From assembly GCF_013385175.1 (NCBI RefSeq), contig NZ_JABZEO010000003.1:1-64000 (forward strand): a stretch of 64,000 nucleotides of DNA. The letters are read 5' to 3'. Both the position numbers and the translations under genes were made by a program. This document shows positions 32,068 through 40,356 of this stretch, piece after piece. Position 1 is the stretch's first letter; each line of letters begins with the position of its first letter. Source of the stretch: Allochromatium humboldtianum (lineage in GTDB: Bacteria; Pseudomonadota; Gammaproteobacteria; Chromatiales; Chromatiaceae). The notes under the pieces are model-generated. The model was not told where the DNA came from and ran no database searches. It was given only the letters and a program-made list of their open reading frames with translations.

Positions 32068-35000
32068 ATGACGACATCCCACCTCCAGGGTGGCTCGCGT
32101 ATTTCCGTGAGCGACCGTGCCCCGTCCATCGACCTCGCCAGGTTGGCGAAGCTGCTTGCGCACGCCATTCCCGCCGTTGCCGGCGCGGCTGAGGTCAAAG
32201 CACTCAAGCTCTTCTCCAAGGAAGAAACGCGCATTCGCGTCAATACCCGTGGAGTGATGTCACGGTTGCTGACGGACCCTGACTTCAAAACCTCCTTTGC
32301 ACCCGGAGAGGAAACCGGTTTCCTGCGCGACGCGGATCTCCCGCCGTTCGGTACGACAGCCAAGATGGGCGGGCGTCTTTTGCATGGCACACAGGTGGCT
32401 ACGGCCAAGGCGGTCAAAGCCGTGCGTGAGGCCATCACGAAAGAGCTGAATGACAGCCTGGGCGACCTTGACTTTGAAGCACTGACGGCTGGCCGAATGA
32501 CCGAAGTGCTCAAGGTCATGGCGCAGTCAGTCGACGTCAAGACCACGCCGCTTCCGCAAAACGCGCTTATGGTGCCGGTCGAATTCGCTGAGACGAGTCG
32601 CCCGTCGGCCGAGCGTGAGCGCGATATCGGTCGTGTGCTGTCCGGAATCGAGACCGTCGACGGCCGGGACTGGCTCGAATTGATGTTGGCTGGGGTGGAA
32701 CGCAAGCTGCGTGCGGACAATGAAGACCCGGAAGACATCGGCTTCATCACGGACGCCATCCGGCGGCAAAGTGAGCAGCCCGGCTCGCAGATTCTCCGGT
32801 TTCTCGAATTCCTCGAAGACGAGGCGATGGCCCGTGTTCGCCTGCAGGTGTGTCTGCGGATCATGGAAGCGGTCGCGGCCCAGAGTGACAAAGCCGGCTT
32901 CAAGAGCTATGTGCGGCGTGTGCGTGAGTCGTTCGAGTCCTTCGCCGGCCAGGATGGTGAGCCGCTCGCACTGAACGTCAGTTCCGTCTATGGCGTTGCC
33001 AACGACACCGACCTCACCGAGCAGCTACGTAAAGCCGGGTTTTACAGCTGTCTGCCGGTCTGGTGCGAGGGGTCGGTGCAACTGTTCGAGCGGCGCATCC
33101 CTCCGGAACAGAATCAACCGACGGTCCGGGAGGTGTCGTACCGCTTCCGCGTCAATGGCCTCAATCCGCAAACCGGCCTGCCGGCGTTCGACTCCAGACT
33201 GCATGGGATCAAAGAGCGACTCCTGTCTGCCCCCGGACCAAACGAAAACGTGAAGCGTCCGATAGCGGAGCTAGTGTTCCTGTCGCTCGTGCTTCCACCG
33301 TCCCTTCATGGGGCCTCCAGCGGTGACGTACGTTCTCAAGCCACCGCTATCGCGCAAGCGTTGAAGGCCGATCCGGTTCGCGAACTGGAGCGCCTGCACC
33401 ACGAACTGGTCTCGCGCCGCGACGTCATGGCTCAAATCGCCGACGAGATGGTGCGGTTGCTCAAAACCAGGTCCACGTCCTTCGTCACGAACCTGAATCG
33501 CTCGGTCGACAAGCTGTTCATCTCCGTGCAGAAGGACATCTTCGATTGGCAACTTCTGATCGGTCTTGGTCTCGACTCGGAGCGGGAAGAGGTGTTGGTG
33601 AAATCCGACAGTGGCCCGGACACGGTGGCGTGGTTGAGCCGCATTCGGATCAGTCCGGATCCCTGGCCGTCCAGCGTCGCTTCGGTTTGGGTGGAAACCA
33701 ACCTGCAAGAGCGTTCGCTGACGGCGGCGGGCGAAGTGCGGAAGGTGGCGATGCGCAAGAATCTGGAAGCGCATGTGCTCCCGGTACGCCTTGTTCCCTA
33801 TCGGTTGGACAAGCACACCCAGTGCTGGACACCCGCACTGCAGAACCCAGGCACGCTCGATATCGGCTGCGGCGTGGACATCGAGTATGACCTGCGCGCT
33901 CTGACCCTGAAGAACAGCAAACAGGATCGCGAGAAGGTGCAGGCCGAGCAGTGGCGTGCCGCCACGGTGGCGGGGATGAGCCTGCTGATCTACATCGTCC
34001 TCTTCGAACTGGTGCGGAAAGCACAATCCGCACGTCCTCGACTGAGCATGACGCTCGTGCGCCTGCAGAAAACCGGCCAGATCAAGGGCGACCGCGAAGC
34101 CGACGCTCAGGACGGAAACACGGCCATTTATGCCATCAGTCAGGCGGTGGAGAAGGCGCTGGCCCGCGAGCTTCCCGTCAAACTTCAGGGGCTCACGACT
34201 GAAAACGCTCCACATGAAGCGCAGGATGCATTGCGCTGGAAGAACCGTGGCGCTCTGGCCGCGCTCCAGGCCGGACAACCGCTGTGCGTTCCGCATGAGG
34301 GGTCTTTGGACAGGGTCGCGGTCGTCAGCTATGTGACCCGCCCCTGTGACACTCATCCGAACTATCCGGATGCGGATGGTTACCTGTTCGTCAGCCGAAC
34401 CTATTTCGCCGACAGCCGGGACGAGCAGACTACAGTCAGAGTGGGCCGGATGCTGTCGCGGTTCGTTGAAAGCCGCCAGGATTTCAGCCTCCCGCATCTC
34501 ATCCTCGAAGAAATCGCCCGCCTGAAACAGCTCGGCTACCTTCACATCCTCCTGCTATCCCATCACTTCGGCAACCGCCGCATCGGACGCGCCGCCGAAC
34601 GACACTCACCACATTCCAGGTTGACGTTTCTCGACGAAGCGGCCAAGCGATTCCCGGACGTGCATCTTTACCCGCTGCGACGCGATGTCTTCGCGGCGAC
34701 CCGTCTGCGCAAGCGCAACCTCCATGAGAGCGCCTTCGAGGTACTGCGCCACGATGCGCACCAGAACATGTACCGGGACGGCGCGACCGAGATCCTGCGT
34801 AGTCTGCTTCCAGTCTACACCTTCGCCACACTGCATGTCGTCGATGAGGCCGGTAAGCCGCAATCCGGCTTCTGCACCTATTTCTTCGACGCCGAGCATC
34901 GTCTGAGCGACTTCAATCTGCAGGAAGCGACACGCGCCAACATCCTGGGCACCGGCGAGGCCGAGGAGATGCGGCGCTCGCTCATCAGCGTGCTACGCGC

Positions 35001-35217
35001 CATTCACTTCATGGAGAGTGAGAAGCCATCGGAGAAAAACCGACCGCTGTTGCCCGTACTCGACCCCTTCGCCTGGGCCACGCCGAACCGGACAGCCGCC
35101 GCCGGCGAGTTGGAGGTGGTGTCACGTCGCCGCAGAGGCAGCATCCTGCTGTCGATTCCGGCGCTACTTGCGCATGTCACACGGGTGCTGCACCAAAAGG
35201 ACTTGGACGATGAGTGA
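32068..35217 (+). CDS. Large protein of unknown family, first gene of a two-gene system
   Basis: I do not recognise this 1049-residue protein. It has no signal peptide or clear membrane helix and is charged throughout, so it is probably cytoplasmic and nucleic-acid associated. The most conserved-looking part is C-terminal (about 755-1040): DRVAVVSYVTRPCDT, GYLFVSRTYFAD, LPHLILEEIARL, then HILLLSHHFGNRRIGRAA (Ser831-Arg838 and on), FPDVHLYPLRRDVF, and a late LDPFAWATPN. The alternating strand-helix layout could fit an RNase H-like/PIWI-type fold, but the usual motifs are not evident and I do not claim it. AAAGGAG lies 7 nt before the ATG. Its last 8 nt overlap the following helicase gene, so the two are made together. 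Confidence 0.8.
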   Translation: MTTSHLQGGSRISVSDRAPSIDLARLAKLLAHAIPAVAGAAEVKALKLFSKEETRIRVNTRGVMSRLLTDPDFKTSFAPGEETGFLRDADLPPFGTTAKMGGRLLHGTQVATAKAVKAVREAITKELNDSLGDLDFEALTAGRMTEVLKVMAQSVDVKTTPLPQNALMVPVEFAETSRPSAERERDIGRVLSGIETVDGRDWLELMLAGVERKLRADNEDPEDIGFITDAIRRQSEQPGSQILRFLEFLEDEAMARVRLQVCLRIMEAVAAQSDKAGFKSYVRRVRESFESFAGQDGEPLALNVSSVYGVANDTDLTEQLRKAGFYSCLPVWCEGSVQLFERRIPPEQNQPTVREVSYRFRVNGLNPQTGLPAFDSRLHGIKERLLSAPGPNENVKRPIAELVFLSLVLPPSLHGASSGDVRSQATAIAQALKADPVRELERLHHELVSRRDVMAQIADEMVRLLKTRSTSFVTNLNRSVDKLFISVQKDIFDWQLLIGLGLDSEREEVLVKSDSGPDTVAWLSRIRISPDPWPSSVASVWVETNLQERSLTAAGEVRKVAMRKNLEAHVLPVRLVPYRLDKHTQCWTPALQNPGTLDIGCGVDIEYDLRALTLKNSKQDREKVQAEQWRAATVAGMSLLIYIVLFELVRKAQSARPRLSMTLVRLQKTGQIKGDREADAQDGNTAIYAISQAVEKALARELPVKLQGLTTENAPHEAQDALRWKNRGALAALQAGQPLCVPHEGSLDRVAVVSYVTRPCDTHPNYPDADGYLFVSRTYFADSRDEQTTVRVGRMLSRFVESRQDFSLPHLILEEIARLKQLGYLHILLLSHHFGNRRIGRAAERHSPHSRLTFLDEAAKRFPDVHLYPLRRDVFAATRLRKRNLHESAFEVLRHDAHQNMYRDGATEILRSLLPVYTFATLHVVDEAGKPQSGFCTYFFDAEHRLSDFNLQEATRANILGTGEAEEMRRSLISVLRAIHFMESEKPSEKNRPLLPVLDPFAWATPNRTAAAGELEVVSRRRRGSILLSIPALLAHVTRVLHQKDLDDE

Positions 35218-38200
35218 GCTACCGTTCCAAAAGCAGGCTGAATTCTGGGGTCAGGCCTATGAAGTGCTGGTCAAGCGCGGTGTGCTGGCCTGTCTGATCG
35301 AGCAAGGACTGGTCGATGCCGAGCATCCCCAGCTCGCACCTTGGAAGCAGCATCAGTTGCTCGACGTGACCAAAGCACTGAACCACTGCCTGGGCCTCAT
35401 CGACGTAACCCTCCGCGACCGCGTCAAGGCCGCCGTGGAACACCTGGCCCTGACGGGCTATGGCACAGGTTACACCGCTACACGGGAATACCTGAGCCAT
35501 CTTCGAACGGCCCGGAAGCGGTTGAAGCTGCGGGCGCTGTGGTGCCCGCTACTGCTTCCCGGCGACACGCAAGAACTGGAAGAACGTCAACACCGGGATC
35601 GTGAGGCGTTCCACCGTGAATTTGCGCTCAAGGGCGTACTCGACCCGCAGTTATCCGGCAAGGGGCAGCCGGCCAATGCCGACTTCGTGCTGTGGTTGTC
35701 GGCCGATCGCGAAGACTACCTGCTGATTCAGGAATACGCTTTCGACATGCCGCAGACGATCGCGGACTTCACGGACCAGAACGCCCATCTGGAGGAACTG
35801 ACGCGCCATCGTCGGCTCATCGACAGCCGGAGTGTCTTTGCCCGGATCACGGCCGAGGTGGACGGCGAAGCGTTCGCGCTGTCCGACGACATCAAGCCGC
35901 ATCTCGTTGCGCTGATGCGCGGTAACAAGCCGTTTTACAAGCTGTGCCAAGGCTGTTCATATGCCGCGAACACAGCGACCTGGTTGCGGAACGATGGGGT
36001 CTTGACCAAGCCATGCAACGTCCGCGCCCTGGCCATCACGCCGAATGGACTGGAAAGCCTTTCCGCCCGGTTTTTGGCCGACAAGCCAGGCGACCCTCGA
36101 CGCCGGCTCATGGAACAGATGGGGCTGGCGTATCGAAAGGCTCGCAAGCCGGCGGATGGCGACGAAGCGGGCCTGCGAGATCAGGTCGACCGCGTGTTCC
36201 GAAACATGCTACAGCGACTTCCCGCAGGCTTGAAACATGGCCTGAAGGATCTGAAGCACGCCCCCGCGCCCGGCGAGAACTATCGCTTTGAGTTCGTCGA
36301 GACACTGGACAATTTCGCCAACCCGGCAGACCGCTACGAACTCTCCAAAGCATTGACCCTGGCGCCGGACTCGCCGGACCTGACACAGTTTTTCGGTCGG
36401 CCCGCCGCTCGGGCGCTGGGGCCGCTCCTCAAGGCGCGCGCACAAGACGGTCAGGTCACATTGCGCGACATCCATGCCGCCGCCATCGTGGCCGGCCTGG
36501 ACCGTTCAATACCGGGGCGCGTCAACGTGGTTGCGCTGGAGGGCAATCCAGGTATCGGTAAGACGACCGCCGTTCGGGAGTACCTCGAACGCAAGTCCGC
36601 AGGCTATCTGTTCCTCTACGTCAGCCCGCGCGTCGTCATCAATCGCGAGGTGACGCAGAGCCTGGCGCGCCGGAGCGATGAGCCGTCTGGAATCCTGACC
36701 ATCACAACCAATGCCGCGCTCATTGCTTCGGCTCCAGGCTGGCACCGCACTGAGGTGAAAGACGGTCGCGCCACCAAGAAGCATGTGGATGGCGCCGTGG
36801 TGGTCGACGGCGTGCCCGCGCTGGTCAAGCCGAACGGAGCCATTCTGGTCATCAGCCCCGAAGATGAGCGGCGTATCGAGGCGGGGCACACCGGTTCCCG
36901 TTTCGGTAAAACCACCCTTTCGGAGCATGAAGACATCGTCGATGAGCGTGCCAGGGCGGGCGTGCTGTCGAGCCTGGCCAAAACCACACGCGAGTTGCTG
37001 GCGTTGAACCCGGATCTGAACCGGGTCGTCATCACCGCCGCGCTTCAGGGCTTCCGCGAGAAGCCCGACGGCAAGACCACCATGGACGCGCTCTCCGGCC
37101 TCTTCGCGAGCAAGGCCGGAGACCCCGCCGGCGTCCGTGAACGTCGTGCATTGGCGGATCGTCTCTCAAATATCGTCGTGATGGTCGACGAACTGGCCGG
37201 TGACGGTGCCGGCTCACCCTTCGTACATGCCATCGCCTCATGGCTTCACGATGAATTCATCGGCTGCTTCGAGGATGAAGTCAGCCCCTTTACCGTCACC
37301 CTGGTCATATCGGATGCCTCTCTGGCAAATGAGGTCGTTCTCTCACGCTACCTCCAGGCGGGACAGTCGCACGCGCCCGATAAGATCCTGGTGTCGCAAT
37401 CATCCGGCCGGCGTGCATTCGACATGGCCATTTCGCAATTGCCCATTGGAACGGGCGGCCCCAAATCGACGCTCCACGTCATGACCAACAGCTTTCCAGC
37501 CGACAGGCTCACCCTGGAATACCGGGTTCGGCTCACCTCCGTGACGCCGGAAGTGCGCAGCACGGGCGAGCTGGAAACCGTGCGTCAGGCGGTGCGCCGC
37601 GTGATGGGCGAGACCGTGCTGGAGGGCGCCAAACAAGAAATCCTGAAGGCGCTGAGAATGGGGTCGGCGCAAGTCATCTATTTTGCGCAGGACAAGAACT
37701 TCCTGGGCGACCTCGCCGCTGCACTGGCGGATGAAGATGAAATCGGGCCGGACAGGGTCGCCGTCCTGGACTCTTCCGTCCCGGGACACCAGCGCCAGTA
37801 TCTGGTCAAACCGGCGATCCGTGACGAGAAGAAGGTATTCTTGATGACTTCCTCGGGGGCGCGCGGCGTCTCCTTCCCGAAGACCGACTGCATCATCGCC
37901 GCCGTGCCGAGATTCAATATCGAGGCGGCACTGATGGAAATGGCGCAACTGATCTATCGCGGGCGTGGTCGCTATCAAGATGCGGAAGGAACCGAAGTTT
38001 GCGGCGACCGTGTGCCTCGTCGGTTGGTGATGTTGATCGATGACTACAGGGTCGAATCCAAGGAGACGCCGGACCCGCTGCACTGGCTGCGACATTCCAT
38101 CGACCTGCTAACCCTGTTGGTGATGCTGCGGGCGACCATTTTCACCCGCATCACGGGTGACGCCGGTCTGCGTCAGTCACTGGCGCTGGTTCCCGTGGGG

Positions 38201-39061
38201 CGAATCGGTCTGGAAGAACTCATCAGCCTCATGTCGCAGAGCGTGACGCAGTTCATCAAAGAGGCCGATGTGGCCTGGCGGCGCATCAAGGACGACGAGC
38301 AGATCCGATTGATCAAGAGCGCGCAATCCAACCTCATTGAGCTGTTCTCGCGCACCACACTGAAGGCGGCCACCTCCTGGGCGGCGGATCAGAGAACGAT
38401 GGCGCGGTACGAGGAAGCGAAGCAACTGGCGGACTTGGCATCAGGCGCGTTGCGCCCGCTTCTGTTGTATGCATCCAAAGGTACCTCGATCCCCGAGCAC
38501 CTGTTCGTCTCCGGACCCGTGTTTCTCGAAAACTGGGAGCGCTTCGACAAGATGGAGATCTTCAGCTTCGAGGGGCATACCACGGAAGTCAGCCTCACGG
38601 CGCGTCGGCTCATCAATCAGCTTCAGGCCATCGAGTCGGAACGGACCTTTCCGCAGAGCCTGCGTCAGCCGGCTGCGAACCTGTTGCGTATCCTGCAGCG
38701 AGAAAAGGAGGACGCCGCCAACGAATTCAACACCCTCAAGGGCCTGAAATCGCCGAATACCTGGCTTGCCGTTCCGTCCGGATACATCCAGTTCATGGCC
38801 CGTGACCGCCGACTCGAGGGCAACGCTCCCTTCGATGTCAAAGAGCCTGAGTGTTGGCGGGATGCGCTCGCCCAGAGCCTGTCCGCGACCAGCGCCGTGA
38901 TGCCGCCCATCCCACGCTATGCCGAATATCCTTGGGCCGCTGCGGTGGGCAATGAGAACCCTTTGAAATTGGATACCGTCTTTGACGATCGGTATTTCAT
39001 GGCATCGAACGAGATGAATTTACTGAACACACTTCTGTTGGCGGCGGTTCCAGACGAGTGA
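35210..39061 (+). CDS. Superfamily-2 helicase-like protein with novel N- and C-terminal regions
   Basis: The 1283-residue protein has a readable helicase core. Walker A is GNPGIGKTT (445-453), motif Ia is YVSPRVVINREV, and Walker B is VVMVDELAG (Asp660-Glu661). A motif III-like ISDAS follows, then motif IV QVIYFAQDKNF, motif V MTSSGARGVSF and motif VI QLIYRGRGR (913-921). The ~440-residue N-terminal part is unrecognised. It contains ADFVLWLS..LLIQEY (Asp158, Glu175), reminiscent of a nuclease core, and a C-x2-C-x19-C cluster (246, 249, 269). The ~360-residue C-terminal part is helical. The ATG at 35210 overlaps the stop of the upstream gene by 8 nt. Together they look like a two-protein nucleic-acid-processing machine; defence is inference. 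Confidence 0.82.
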   Translation: MSELPFQKQAEFWGQAYEVLVKRGVLACLIEQGLVDAEHPQLAPWKQHQLLDVTKALNHCLGLIDVTLRDRVKAAVEHLALTGYGTGYTATREYLSHLRTARKRLKLRALWCPLLLPGDTQELEERQHRDREAFHREFALKGVLDPQLSGKGQPANADFVLWLSADREDYLLIQEYAFDMPQTIADFTDQNAHLEELTRHRRLIDSRSVFARITAEVDGEAFALSDDIKPHLVALMRGNKPFYKLCQGCSYAANTATWLRNDGVLTKPCNVRALAITPNGLESLSARFLADKPGDPRRRLMEQMGLAYRKARKPADGDEAGLRDQVDRVFRNMLQRLPAGLKHGLKDLKHAPAPGENYRFEFVETLDNFANPADRYELSKALTLAPDSPDLTQFFGRPAARALGPLLKARAQDGQVTLRDIHAAAIVAGLDRSIPGRVNVVALEGNPGIGKTTAVREYLERKSAGYLFLYVSPRVVINREVTQSLARRSDEPSGILTITTNAALIASAPGWHRTEVKDGRATKKHVDGAVVVDGVPALVKPNGAILVISPEDERRIEAGHTGSRFGKTTLSEHEDIVDERARAGVLSSLAKTTRELLALNPDLNRVVITAALQGFREKPDGKTTMDALSGLFASKAGDPAGVRERRALADRLSNIVVMVDELAGDGAGSPFVHAIASWLHDEFIGCFEDEVSPFTVTLVISDASLANEVVLSRYLQAGQSHAPDKILVSQSSGRRAFDMAISQLPIGTGGPKSTLHVMTNSFPADRLTLEYRVRLTSVTPEVRSTGELETVRQAVRRVMGETVLEGAKQEILKALRMGSAQVIYFAQDKNFLGDLAAALADEDEIGPDRVAVLDSSVPGHQRQYLVKPAIRDEKKVFLMTSSGARGVSFPKTDCIIAAVPRFNIEAALMEMAQLIYRGRGRYQDAEGTEVCGDRVPRRLVMLIDDYRVESKETPDPLHWLRHSIDLLTLLVMLRATIFTRITGDAGLRQSLALVPVGRIGLEELISLMSQSVTQFIKEADVAWRRIKDDEQIRLIKSAQSNLIELFSRTTLKAATSWAADQRTMARYEEAKQLADLASGALRPLLLYASKGTSIPEHLFVSGPVFLENWERFDKMEIFSFEGHTTEVSLTARRLINQLQAIESERTFPQSLRQPAANLLRILQREKEDAANEFNTLKGLKSPNTWLAVPSGYIQFMARDRRLEGNAPFDVKEPECWRDALAQSLSATSAVMPPIPRYAEYPWAAAVGNENPLKLDTVFDDRYFMASNEMNLLNTLLLAAVPDE

Positions 39062-39193
39062 GTCCGCCTGAACAAAAACACGGGTGCGGCTTTGGGAACG
39101 CGACGAACGTTTTCACCAAGGTGCTCAACAGGTACAGGCTTGGGGATTTTCCGAGCAACATAAGCGTCGAGGCATTACACAGGGTATCAACCC

Positions 39194-39565
39194 ATGACAA
39201 AACGTGAAAGAGACGAAACTCGAGAAGAGCGGATCGCGATGGAGATCATCGTGGACGCCTATGGCGCGGAAGAACAAGCTATGGGTTGGTACTACTACCT
39301 CGAGGACAAGCTGCACTTTCCCTTCAGAGCACGCTGCATTCAGCCGCGTTCCATATCGCCTCTGCACGCCGGTGACGAGTTGATACTCGAGCGCCTCGCG
39401 CCGGCGGATGAATGCTTGCACGACGTATTCGCCCTGGCCACCTGGCATGGACGTGTCATGGGATTTCCCTTGGCGCAACTCGAAGCGATGGCAGCCGATG
39501 AAGAGACACTCGAGGCCATTGGCGACTGGCATTACTGGGTAGAGCGCGGGTATGGGTTTGACTAA
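39194..39565 (+). CDS. Small CcbP-like calcium-binding family protein
   Basis: A 123-residue acidic cytoplasmic protein whose sequence (EERIAMEIIVDAYGAEEQAMGWYYYLE, HFPFRARCI, HDVFALATWHGR, ALEAIGDWHYWVERGY-type end) matches my memory of the CcbP-like family. The family was named after a cyanobacterial Ca2+-binding protein, and members are often found beside mobile or accessory genes. Its true role outside cyanobacteria is unclear. It lies 132 nt after the helicase gene in the same direction and before vapBC. Confidence 0.65.
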   Translation: MTKRERDETREERIAMEIIVDAYGAEEQAMGWYYYLEDKLHFPFRARCIQPRSISPLHAGDELILERLAPADECLHDVFALATWHGRVMGFPLAQLEAMAADEETLEAIGDWHYWVERGYGFD

Positions 39566-39715
39566 CGCGAGGGCCATGGCGGCTGCCCCTTTATTCCTGA
39601 ATCAGGCTCGACACAGGTCGCTCAAGGAGCAACATCGTGCCTGACCTTGCTCGCACTATCGGCTCCGAGTAAGATCGTTTCTTACCGCATTCGCCCAACA
39701 GGTGTCTCGATCGCG

Positions 39716-39976
39716 ATGGAAACCACGCGCCTTTCCAGCAAGGGTCAGGTCATACTGCCCAAGGCCATTCGCGACCACTACCACTGGTCGACGGGCACGG
39801 AGCTCGAAATCGAAACACGGCCGGATGGTGTCGTCCTGCGACCCCGCAAGCCCCTTGCATCGACGTCACTCGATGAAGTCGTGGGTTGCACCGGGTATCG
39901 AGGCCCGGCCAAGTCCCTGGATGACATGCAAGACGCCATCGCTCGTGGAGTACGGGAACGCCATGCTGGCGGTTGA
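39716..39976 (+). CDS. vapB: VapB/AbrB-type antitoxin
   Basis: An 86-residue protein with a swapped-hairpin AbrB/MazE DNA-binding domain at its N-terminus (TTRLSSKGQVILPKAIRDHY, then GTELEIETRPDGVVLRP) and a short C-terminal tail that should bind the toxin. The start is the ATG at 39716, with AGGTG about 11 nt upstream. The last 14 nt overlap vapC, typical of antitoxin-toxin coupling. Confidence 0.88.
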   Translation: METTRLSSKGQVILPKAIRDHYHWSTGTELEIETRPDGVVLRPRKPLASTSLDEVVGCTGYRGPAKSLDDMQDAIARGVRERHAGG

Positions 39977-40352
39977 CACGAACGTCGTGGTGCGGGTTGT
40001 CGCCAATGACGACCCGGAGCAGAGTCCAAGAGCGATCGCCCTGTTCGAGCAACACAGCATTTTCCTCAGCAAGACGGTACTGCTGGAGACGGAGTGGGTG
40101 CTGCGATTTGCCTATCAGATCCCCCGTGAAACCATCGTGTCGACGCTGCGAAAGCTGATCGGGCTGCGACAGGTCGAAGTCGAGCATATCGGGGTCGTGG
40201 TCACGGCGCTCGATTGGCATGAGCAAGGTATGGATTTCGCCGACGCGCTCCATCTGGCCGGCAGCGCTCAGTCGATGCGTTTCGCCACCTTCGATGAGAA
40301 GCTGGCGAAACGCGCCCGAAGACTGCAAACGAAAGAGATCCTGGTGGTTTGA
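39963..40352 (+). CDS. vapC: VapC-type PIN-domain ribonuclease toxin
   Basis: A 129-residue PIN-domain protein, likely a Mg2+-dependent RNase toxin. Expected acidic residues are visible: Asp5 in MLAVDTNVVVR, Glu42 in VLLETEWVL, the Asp of DFADALHLA and the Asp of FATFDEKLA. Length and motifs agree with active members. It is made with the overlapping antitoxin and ends 4 nt before the converging EAL regulator gene, marking the right edge of the accessory block. Confidence 0.9.
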   Translation: MLAVDTNVVVRVVANDDPEQSPRAIALFEQHSIFLSKTVLLETEWVLRFAYQIPRETIVSTLRKLIGLRQVEVEHIGVVVTALDWHEQGMDFADALHLAGSAQSMRFATFDEKLAKRARRLQTKEILVV

Positions 40353-40356
40353 GCGT

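Noticed and set aside
32068-35217. Assignment of the first large protein to the pPIWI-RE family
   Set aside because: The pairing with a helicase is suggestive, but I could not see the family's characteristic C-terminal motif arrangement, and the helicase lacks a clear DinG-type Fe-S domain. Kept only as a hypothesis to test.
39637-39672. 11-codon GTG mini-frame with AAGGAG upstream, before vapB
   Set aside because: Too short to support, out of frame with vapB, and no leader-peptide features. It may be chance in a 150-nt gap.
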